Assembly: GCA_036378735.1 (NCBI GenBank)
Contig: DASUVX010000092.1
Location: forward strand, 1 to 44,526
Reading direction: 5' to 3'
DNA: 44,526 bases
Source: GCA-003244245 sp036378735
GTDB taxonomy: Bacteria; Actinomycetota; Actinomycetes; Mycobacteriales; Pseudonocardiaceae
The notes under the pieces are model-generated. The model saw only the letters and a list, made by a program, of their open reading frames with translations. It did not search any database and was not told the origin of the DNA. Positions 1 through 6,290 of the stretch are shown here, one piece after another. The stretch's first letter is position 1; each line of letters opens with the position of its first letter. Both the position numbers and the translations under genes were made by a program.

Positions 1-1087
1 GCAGGACGAGTTGGTCTTCGACGGTGACTCGATGATCGTCGACGGGCAGGGTGAGCTCCTGGTGCGGTCACCGCAGTTCGCTGAGCAGCTGCTCACCTAC
101 GACCTGGATTTGCGGGCCGGCTCGTCCAGGCAGGAAGGGCGGTACGCCGGGCTCGACGTCCGCCGCGTCGTCCTGACCGACGACCCGCTGCCGGCGTACC
201 GGCCCGCGCCGGCGTCGCCGGCACCCGAGCCGCTGTCCGACGAGGCCGAGATGTGGGGCGCGCTGGTGACCGGCCTGCGGGACTACACGCGCAAGAACGG
301 ATTCCGCTCGGTGGTGCTGGGCCTGTCCGGCGGGATCGACTCTGCGGTGTGTGCGGCCCTGGCGGTCGACGCGCTCGGCGCCGATGCGGTGTACGGGCTG
401 TCGATGCCGTCGTCGTATTCCTCGGAGCACTCTCGGACCGACGCGGCCGACCTCGCTGAGCGCACCGGGCTGCACTACCAGGTGCAGCCGATCGCCGACA
501 TGGTCGATGTGTTCGTGCGCCAGCTCAGTTTGTCCGGCATCGCTGAGGAGAATGTGCAGGCCCGTTGCCGCGGGGTGACGCTGATGGCGCTGTCCAACCA
601 GCACGGCCACCTGGTGTTGGCGACCGGAAACAAATCCGAGCTCGCGGTGGGATATTCGACGATCTACGGCGACTCAGTCGGTGGCTTCGCGCCGATCAAG
701 GACGTACCGAAGAGTGCGGTGTGGGCGCTGGCGCGGTGGCGCAACGCCGTGGCCGACAAGCGCGGCGAGATCCCGCCGATCCCACCGAACTCGATCGGCA
801 AGCCACCGTCGGCTGAGCTTCGGCCCGGCCAGCTGGACACCGACTCATTGCCCGACTATCAGATGCTCGACGAGGTACTCGATGACTACGTAGAGGGTGA
901 CCGCGGCTTCAGCGATCTGGTGGAGGCGGGCTTCCAGCCCGAACTGGTCGAACAAATCGTGCGCATGGTGGACGCCGCGGAGTACAAACGCAGGCAGTAC
1001 CCGCCTGGCACGAAGATCACCTTGAAGGCTTTCGGTCGAGACCGACGGCTACCGATCACCAACCGCTGGCGCGAACGTTCTCCCTAG
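1..1087 (+). CDS. nadE: Glutamine-dependent NAD(+) synthase, 3' part (5' end outside window)
   Basis: Catalyses ATP-dependent amidation of deamido-NAD to NAD, the last step of NAD synthesis, in the cytosol. The reading frame is open to the window edge, so the N-terminal nitrilase (glutaminase) domain is largely missing and only its end is present. The synthetase domain is intact: the ATP pyrophosphatase P-loop SGGIDSA lies at about nt 325–345, followed by NKSELAVGYSTIYGD and the GGFAPIKD segment that are typical of NadE. The stop is TAG at 1085–1087. About 358 residues are visible, whereas the two-domain actinobacterial enzyme is normally around 600–680. The internal TTG at 11 is not a real start. 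panB follows on the same strand after about 174 bases. The family assignment is secure from the motifs. Confidence 0.95.
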   Translation, partial: QDELVFDGDSMIVDGQGELLVRSPQFAEQLLTYDLDLRAGSSRQEGRYAGLDVRRVVLTDDPLPAYRPAPASPAPEPLSDEAEMWGALVTGLRDYTRKNGFRSVVLGLSGGIDSAVCAALAVDALGADAVYGLSMPSSYSSEHSRTDAADLAERTGLHYQVQPIADMVDVFVRQLSLSGIAEENVQARCRGVTLMALSNQHGHLVLATGNKSELAVGYSTIYGDSVGGFAPIKDVPKSAVWALARWRNAVADKRGEIPPIPPNSIGKPPSAELRPGQLDTDSLPDYQMLDEVLDDYVEGDRGFSDLVEAGFQPELVEQIVRMVDAAEYKRRQYPPGTKITLKAFGRDRRLPITNRWRERSP

Positions 1088-1117
1088 TCGTACCGGAGTC
1101 GTACCGAGTCGTACCGG
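1086..1117 (+). repeat. Three tandem copies of a 10–11 bp unit at the nadE stop codon
   Basis: AGTCGTACCGG, AGTCGTACCG and AGTCGTACCGG run consecutively, beginning inside the TAG stop codon of nadE. A fourth, diverged AGTGCACCG follows. This is a short-unit tandem repeat in the nadE–panB spacer. No function is evident. Confidence 0.8.
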
Positions 1118-1261
1118 AGTGCACCGCTTTCGGACGGGCGGCTGTGAGCCTCGTCGCACGCTCATGCCAAGCCCTGACAATCGGTGTCAGGCTGGTGGCG
1201 TAAGCGATCCGGCATTACCCGGGGACCGGCGAGCATGGCCGGCCTCGAGGGAGGACGGTCA

Positions 1262-2128
1262 ATGATGACCGCAGTTGCTGGCCAACCTGCGCTGTATGGC
1301 GGGCCGGTGGAACCCACCCAGAAGGTCAGGCGAGTCCGTGTCCAGGACCTCATCGCGGCCAAACGCCGTGGCGAGAAATGGGCGATGCTCACCGCCTACG
1401 ACTACTCCACCGCTACGCTGCTCGATGCCGCTGGAATTCCGGTCCTGCTGATTGGGGACTCGGCGGCCAACGTGGTTTACGGCTACGACACCACAGTGCC
1501 GGTAACCGTCGAAGAGCTCATGCCTTTGGTTCGTGGCGTGGTCCGCGGGGCCCGCCGAGCGTTGGTGGTGGCAGACCTGCCGTTCGGCTCCTACCAATCG
1601 TCCCCTGCGCAAGCACTGGACACGGCGGCCCGTTTCCTGAAGGAAGCCGGTGCGCATGCCGTGAAGTTGGAGGGTGGCCGCCGAGTGGCGCCCCAGGTGG
1701 AAGCACTTGTTGCGGCGGGCGTGCCGGTGATGGGCCATCTCGGCCTCACCCCCCAGTCGATTTACGCGATGGGCGGGTACTCAGTGCAAGGGCGGGGCGA
1801 ACAGGGTGAACTCCTGCTCGAAGACGCGAAGGCGCTGGAGGCCGCGGGCGCCTTCGCCATCGTGTTGGAGGTCATCCCCGCCGAACTGGCCGAGCAGGTC
1901 ACTGCGGTGACCAGCGTGCCCACCATCGGCATCGGTGCCGGGCCGGCCTGCGATGCGCAGGTCATGGTGTGGCAGGACATGGCGGCGTTCCGGGCACCCG
2001 GCGGTAGCGCTCCGAAGTTCGTCAAAACGTACGCCGAGTTGGGTGACCGGCTGCGCGAGGCGGCACGTCAGTTCGCCGAAGAGGTCCACTCGGGCACCTA
2101 TCCAGGTCCCCAGCACGCGTACCACTGA
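1262..2128 (+). CDS. panB: 3-methyl-2-oxobutanoate hydroxymethyltransferase (ketopantoate hydroxymethyltransferase)
   Basis: Transfers a hydroxymethyl group from 5,10-methylene-tetrahydrofolate to 2-oxoisovalerate, giving ketopantoate, the first committed step to pantothenate and CoA. It is a cytosolic (beta/alpha)8 barrel of the PEP mutase/isocitrate lyase superfamily. Diagnostic segments are visible: an N-terminal TAYDYSTA, GDSAANVVYGYDTT (metal-binding Asp), MGHLGLTPQS and IGIGAG. The frame extends upstream to a GTG at 1184, but ATG 1262 (or the adjacent ATG 1265) is preferred because GGGAGGACGG sits just upstream and the remaining 288 residues fit the family. In M. tuberculosis panB (Rv2225) opens the same neighbourhood. 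The downstream spacer holds the 22-bp-period repeat array. Confidence 0.95.
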   Translation: MMTAVAGQPALYGGPVEPTQKVRRVRVQDLIAAKRRGEKWAMLTAYDYSTATLLDAAGIPVLLIGDSAANVVYGYDTTVPVTVEELMPLVRGVVRGARRALVVADLPFGSYQSSPAQALDTAARFLKEAGAHAVKLEGGRRVAPQVEALVAAGVPVMGHLGLTPQSIYAMGGYSVQGRGEQGELLLEDAKALEAAGAFAIVLEVIPAELAEQVTAVTSVPTIGIGAGPACDAQVMVWQDMAAFRAPGGSAPKFVKTYAELGDRLREAARQFAEEVHSGTYPGPQHAYH

Positions 2129-2161
2129 GCCCGCTGCCGCGCCCATGCCGTCCCCGCCGGC

Positions 2162-2343
2162 GTGTCGCGCCGCCCTGTCCGGTGTGTCGCGCTTTTGCGC
2201 CCAGTGTGTCGTGCCGTTGTGCTCGGTGTGTCGGGCCCCTCGCGTCAGGCCGGACTCCGAGCGCCGAAGCCCGACACACCGGGCATGGGCACGCGACACA
2301 TGGAACACGGGGACGCGACACGCCGAGCATGGGGGCGCGACAC
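2162..2343. repeat. 22-bp-period array of GTGTCGCGC / GCGACACAC motifs in two opposed blocks
   Basis: Four copies of GTGTCGYGC-like words start at about 2162, 2184, 2206 and 2227. After a gap, four copies in the opposite orientation (CGACACAC or GCGACAC) start at about 2271, 2293, 2315 and 2337. The spacing within each block is 21–22 bp, two turns of B-DNA. The array fills the spacer between convergent panB (plus) and the minus-strand secretion operon. A three-copy block of the same unit and period occurs at 14072–14122, also between convergent genes. The open frames crossing it are low-complexity and not credible genes. Confidence 0.85.
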
Positions 2344-2357
2344 GCCGGACGGCGAGG

Positions 2358-2756
2358 TCAGGGGCCGATGGCTGGCGGTTGGTGGAATATCGGGTCGAGG
2401 CAGGACACCAGCACCTCCGTCGACTGCGGATCAGCTACCACGGAGTCCCTCCGGTCGCGATACACCAACTCGCCGCTACCGTCGATCTCCAGCAAGTAGC
2501 CTGCCTCCGCCAGCTGACTCTCGTCCAGGTCGACCAGCCGCTCGGCGCGGCTGGGCACCACCCGGTAGAGGGGCCACGGAAGATCACCGTAGGTGCGGTG
2601 CAGCTCGTCGATGAGATAGGCCATCTGCTGCTGCCACGGCAATGGCATCGACTCGGCCAGTGCCCGGGGCAACACGACGTAACACTCGTCGACGCCCAGC
2701 TTGGCCAGCTCCAGATGATCCCGTAGCGGTCGAGGGATCGGATCCGACGCGTGCAC
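2358..2756 (-). CDS. Conserved-looking hypothetical protein, last gene of the secretion-like operon
   Basis: A soluble acidic protein of about 132 residues with no signal peptide and no membrane segment. I do not recognise the family. The middle (PLPWQQQMAYLIDELHRTYG, then a DLPWPLYRVVPS stretch) looks like a folded alpha/beta domain. Two in-frame GTG codons are possible; the one at 2756 is preferred because GGAGG lies about five bases ahead of it, while the GTG at 2762 overlaps that ribosome site. It begins about 15 bases after the stop of the NlpC/P60 gene, so it is very likely co-transcribed and may act with the transfer apparatus. Function unknown. Confidence 0.75.
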   Translation of the reverse strand: MHASDPIPRPLRDHLELAKLGVDECYVVLPRALAESMPLPWQQQMAYLIDELHRTYGDLPWPLYRVVPSRAERLVDLDESQLAEAGYLLEIDGSGELVYRDRRDSVVADPQSTEVLVSCLDPIFHQPPAIGP

Positions 2757-2771
2757 CGTCACCTCCGGATA

Positions 2772-3776
2772 TCAGGCCTTCGCGACCGGCACCCCGGGCC
2801 GGACCGCGAGCGGCATCAATTCATGTTCGTTGAAACTCACAGCTCGCTGCCGTAGCGGTACTGTCTGGTTCGCCGCCTCGACCATGCGACCGTTACCCAG
2901 ATACATCGCGACGTGGTGGATGCTATCCGGGTTGGACGTGTCATAACCCCAAAACAGCAGGTCACCGGGTTGCGCTTGGCGCACCGGCAGCTGGGCACCG
3001 GCCCAGTACTGCTGCCGCGCCACCCGCGGAAGGGTGATCCCCGCCGATTCGTAGGCACGCAACATCAGCCCCGAGCAGTCGTAAGCATTGGGTCCGGTCG
3101 CGCCCCACACGTAGGGCTTACCGACCTCGCCCAGCGCGTACTGGATCGCCCGGCCGGCGACCTCGGAAGGCACCGGCAGCGGCGTGGTGCAGGAGGCGCG
3201 GACGTAGGGAGTGACATCCCCGCCCACCGCGCCGATCACATTGACGGCCAACGGCTCCCACTGGTGATAGCGCGCCGGGAAGGCCGACCGCTCGATATCC
3301 TGCGCCGAATCACCCGGCCGCTGGGTTTCCCAGCCGGGCACCCGCACCAGCACGTCATAGAATTTGTTGATCTCGTACACCGGATCGGTGACCTGCGCCA
3401 CACTCCCCCACCCTTGTGAGGGGCGCATCTGGAAGATGCCCAGCGAATCGCGGTCGCCGTAATGCAGGTTGTGCAGCCGAGACTCCGTCATGCCGGCTTG
3501 GATGGCGATCTGCCAGGCCCGCGGCGGAAGACCACGTTGCTTGCCGATCGCGACGATCTGCTCGATGATGGCCCGCTGCTCCGGGTCGAGGTCGCTGACC
3601 CGGACGGCCACCGGAGGTAGTTCCCGGGGATCGGTGGACGCCAGCACCGAGCCACACGGCGCGCCGAACATGAAGTCGCCGGAACCGACGACACCCAGCA
3701 GTGAGGAGATCGCGGCCACCGCGATGAGCCCGCCGAGCAAGCCGACAACCAGCAAGCCGACCAGCCACCGCCGCAT
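2772..3776 (-). CDS. Membrane-anchored lysozyme-like / NlpC-P60 cell-wall hydrolase (VirB1-like role)
   Basis: Likely cuts peptidoglycan to let a secretion or conjugation complex pass the wall. It has an N-terminal membrane anchor (residues about 5–32, rich in Leu, Val and Gly). A lysozyme-fold goose-type/transglycosylase-like segment follows at about 60–190, with AGMTESRLHNLHYGDRDS and LGIFQMRPSQGWG; the Glu in TESRL is the probable catalytic acid. The C-terminal NlpC/P60 domain at about 210–330 has PYVWGATGPNAYDCSGL (catalytic Cys) and SIHHVAMYLGNG (catalytic His). The two-domain layout is typical of Gram-positive T4SS hydrolases. It sits 3 bases downstream of the VirB8-like gene. The enzyme classes are secure; the role in transfer is inferred from the operon. 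Confidence 0.88.
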   Translation of the reverse strand: MRRWLVGLLVVGLLGGLIAVAAISSLLGVVGSGDFMFGAPCGSVLASTDPRELPPVAVRVSDLDPEQRAIIEQIVAIGKQRGLPPRAWQIAIQAGMTESRLHNLHYGDRDSLGIFQMRPSQGWGSVAQVTDPVYEINKFYDVLVRVPGWETQRPGDSAQDIERSAFPARYHQWEPLAVNVIGAVGGDVTPYVRASCTTPLPVPSEVAGRAIQYALGEVGKPYVWGATGPNAYDCSGLMLRAYESAGITLPRVARQQYWAGAQLPVRQAQPGDLLFWGYDTSNPDSIHHVAMYLGNGRMVEAANQTVPLRQRAVSFNEHELMPLAVRPGVPVAKA

Positions 3777-3779
3777 CGG

Positions 3780-4364
3780 TCACCCCGCCCGTTCGTAACT
3801 GGCGACTCGCCAGCCGGCCGGAGTGGAGACCACCAGCAGGCGCACGACCACCGCGGTGGTGGGCACGTCCACCTCGGCTGAACCAGCGCTCACGCTGACC
3901 GTTCGCGGCGCATCGGTGATCTGCGCCGCCGGCACGTTGGCCGGATCGATCGAACGCAGTTCGGGGAACAGGTCGTCCGTGGTGAACGGCCGTAGCTGCT
4001 CGACCCACTGCGCCGAGGTGGTGCCCTTGCGGACGGTGAGGAAAGCCTGTACCCACGAGCGCGCGACGGTGAGCGCGGCAGCTGGGGCCGGCGCACTCGG
4101 AGTTGGTGCGCGGGTCGCCCGGAGACTGCCGGCGCCGGTCAGTGCCGATGCCGGCGCCGGGGCGGAGGTGATGGCCCGCGAACTGTCCAAGGACCCTGCG
4201 CGGGTGGTGCCATCCGGGTGTTTGGCGGGCAGTACCACGCCAACGCCGACGGCGAGGACTACCGCGGCCAGCACAGTCCCGGTGAGATGGGCGGGCGAAC
4301 GCACCGGCCAACCCCAGAACTTGCGATAGACCGCTGCGCGGCCGCGATGGGTACGGATCGGCAC
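3780..4364 (-). CDS. Single-pass membrane protein with VirB8/TcpC-like architecture
   Basis: A protein of 194 residues with one membrane segment at about 27–47, an Ala/Pro/Thr/Ser-rich linker to about residue 95, and a compact C-terminal domain beginning LTVARSWVQAFLTV. That helix followed by beta strands (VSVSAGSAEV, AVVVRLLVVSTPAGWRV) matches the NTF2-like fold of VirB8/TcpC assembly factors in outline. I infer the identity from topology and operon position, not from a signature motif. The start is GTG at 4364. The gene lies 15 bases after the stop of the polytopic VirB6-like gene and ends 3 bases before the wall hydrolase, so translation is probably coupled. Confidence 0.68.
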   Translation of the reverse strand: MPIRTHRGRAAVYRKFWGWPVRSPAHLTGTVLAAVVLAVGVGVVLPAKHPDGTTRAGSLDSSRAITSAPAPASALTGAGSLRATRAPTPSAPAPAAALTVARSWVQAFLTVRKGTTSAQWVEQLRPFTTDDLFPELRSIDPANVPAAQITDAPRTVSVSAGSAEVDVPTTAVVVRLLVVSTPAGWRVASYERAG

Positions 4365-4379
4365 TGCGCTGTCCCCCGG

Positions 4380-6290
4380 TCAGTCCGCGGTCCTGGCGTT
4401 GCCAGTGCTTTTCGCGCTTGGCACCTCGGAAGCACCCGTCGCACCCATCTCCAGCCCCGCCGAGGGCCGGTACACCACCCACACCGGGCGCCCCGCCACC
4501 TCTTCCAGCTCCGCTTGCCGCGGTGCTGCGCGCGCATCGCTGACCGCCGACGGCACGTACACCGGCTCGTCGCTGGTGCGGGCGCGACCGGTCGCACTGA
4601 ACCCGACCGGCAACGCCGCCAGTCGATCTGGCTTCGGTGTGCTCGTAGCCGACCCGGGCAGCGCTGCACCGCCATGGTCCAGGCCGCCGGGTGAACCGCC
4701 GGGACTGAACAACGGCAGGCCTGCCCGCCGGTCCAACCGTTGCCCTGCCAGCACCACCGGTGCGCCGGCCTCCGGACGCATCACATTGCCAAGCGCGGAC
4801 CCCGCAGTCGCCGCCCCGGGCTCCGACTCGGCAGCGCGTGCCTCCTCCCAGAACCGCTCCGATGCACTGGCATCGACGCCTGGCCGGTGCCGTCGCAGGC
4901 GGGCCAGCACGCCTGGCGGTGCCGCCGGCAGCGCGCCACCTACCGCACCGACCGCCAGCTCAGTCATCTGCCACATCCGTCGCACCGGGCGGGCCACCAG
5001 CAACATCACCAAAGTGATCATTCCGGCGAGCAGCATCTGCGCGAGCACCGAGATATTGCGCGAAGGGTCGAACACCCACACCATCACCAGCGTGTGCAGT
5101 GCCGCCAGCGCCGAGAGCACGACGATGTTGAGCACCGCGGCACCGACCGCGCGCCCTACCCCGCGCAGCAGGTCGTGGTGCAGGATGGCGATCAATCCGA
5201 TGATCGGTCCGAGCAGGATCACCACCCGCAGCAGCACCTGAGCCAGCAGCAACGCCGCCTGAGCGAGCAGCTGGAACAGCCCGAACATCACCGCCTGCAG
5301 GGCGGCGAGGAATCCCACCCCGATCCGGTTGCCGTCGACGCCCTGGAAGTAGCCGTAGGCACTGCCCGTCCGCTCGGCGATGCCCTTGTATTCCTGCTTC
5401 TTACGTTCTGCGACGCCGGACTTCGGATCGTCCGCGCCGGCTGCGATCTCCTGTTTGGTGAAGGCCTGCGCGCGGACCAGGTCGCGGCCTAGCTGGGCGG
5501 CCTGCGGACCGTCCGGGGAACCGAACTCGCCTCGCAGCCAGTTACGGTAGATGATCTGCTCGTGCAACAGGGTCGGCAGCGCATCCCGCTGCGCGATACC
5601 GACCTCGTGCAGGAACCCGGTGCGCACCTGGTTGCTGCCATCAACCAGCACGCCATCGAGCACCTGGGTATAGAGCAGCGGCGTGAGGTAGGTCGCGGCC
5701 GCCACCCAGATGCCCGCCAGCGCCCAGGCGGCTCGTTTGCTGACTGTGGCAAGGTCACCGCGCCAGATCGAACGGAACAGCACGATCGCCAGTAGCACCG
5801 CGATCAGCCCGAACCAGGGCGCGTAGACGCTGTCATACAGCGCGACCGTGCCGGAGACGATCAGGTCGTTGAGCGGGGCCAGCAGGCCCCCGTCACCGAG
5901 CGCGTAGTGCAGCCCGTTGGTGGCACCGACGATCACCTTGCCGATGTCAAAGAGCAGGTTGCCGGTCCAGGTATCGACCACGGCATTGGGGTTTCGCAGG
6001 CCGGAGGGGCCACATCCCAGGTCGTAGGTGTGCCAGACCAGCCCGGCGTATCCGACTTCGGCGTAGACACTGTTCGGCGCGCCCGCCTGCAGCGGCGTCG
6101 GGTCGATCGCGCCGACCATGCCGGATCCAGGTCGTTCCGGGTTGGGCGGCTGCTTGCAGTCCTCAACGCCCGGTACCTGCGCCAACGCTGGTGCGCCCAG
6201 TGCCGTCGCCGGGCTGCCCAGCGCGATCGCCAGGATCAGCCCGAGCAGCGTCACCAGCGCAACCCGCCTGCCCCGCTTCCGGATTGTCAT
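4380..6290 (-). CDS. Polytopic membrane protein, VirB6/TrbL-like
   Basis: 636 residues. A cleavable signal peptide is likely (Arg-rich start, hydrophobic core to about residue 33, cut near PATALGA). An extracytoplasmic domain with conserved-looking Cys residues follows (VEDCKQPP, LGCGPS). At least six membrane helices then fall into two groups: about 155–210 (PWFGLIAVLLAIVL; WALAGIWVAAATYL) and about 330–450 (FGLFQLLAQAALLLAQ; VVILLGPIIGLIAIL; LNIVVLSALAALHTLVM; LLAGMITLVMLLVA). A cytoplasmic tail of about 180 residues is rich in Pro, Gly and Ala. This layout is that of the VirB6/TrbL channel component of type IV secretion. The ATG start overlaps the stop of the upstream ATPase gene by 4 bases. 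Confidence 0.8.
   Translation of the reverse strand: MTIRKRGRRVALVTLLGLILAIALGSPATALGAPALAQVPGVEDCKQPPNPERPGSGMVGAIDPTPLQAGAPNSVYAEVGYAGLVWHTYDLGCGPSGLRNPNAVVDTWTGNLLFDIGKVIVGATNGLHYALGDGGLLAPLNDLIVSGTVALYDSVYAPWFGLIAVLLAIVLFRSIWRGDLATVSKRAAWALAGIWVAAATYLTPLLYTQVLDGVLVDGSNQVRTGFLHEVGIAQRDALPTLLHEQIIYRNWLRGEFGSPDGPQAAQLGRDLVRAQAFTKQEIAAGADDPKSGVAERKKQEYKGIAERTGSAYGYFQGVDGNRIGVGFLAALQAVMFGLFQLLAQAALLLAQVLLRVVILLGPIIGLIAILHHDLLRGVGRAVGAAVLNIVVLSALAALHTLVMVWVFDPSRNISVLAQMLLAGMITLVMLLVARPVRRMWQMTELAVGAVGGALPAAPPGVLARLRRHRPGVDASASERFWEEARAAESEPGAATAGSALGNVMRPEAGAPVVLAGQRLDRRAGLPLFSPGGSPGGLDHGGAALPGSATSTPKPDRLAALPVGFSATGRARTSDEPVYVPSAVSDARAAPRQAELEEVAGRPVWVVYRPSAGLEMGATGASEVPSAKSTGNARTAD

Noticed and set aside
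2162..2343. CRISPR-like regular spacing
   Set aside because: The repeated word is only 7–12 bp, the period is 22 bp, the blocks are in opposite orientations and the intervening bases are themselves similar. No cas genes are present.
3355..4482. Long minus-strand frame across the wall hydrolase and VirB8-like genes
   Set aside because: Arg/Gly/His-rich with no domain; it shadows two well-supported genes in other frames.
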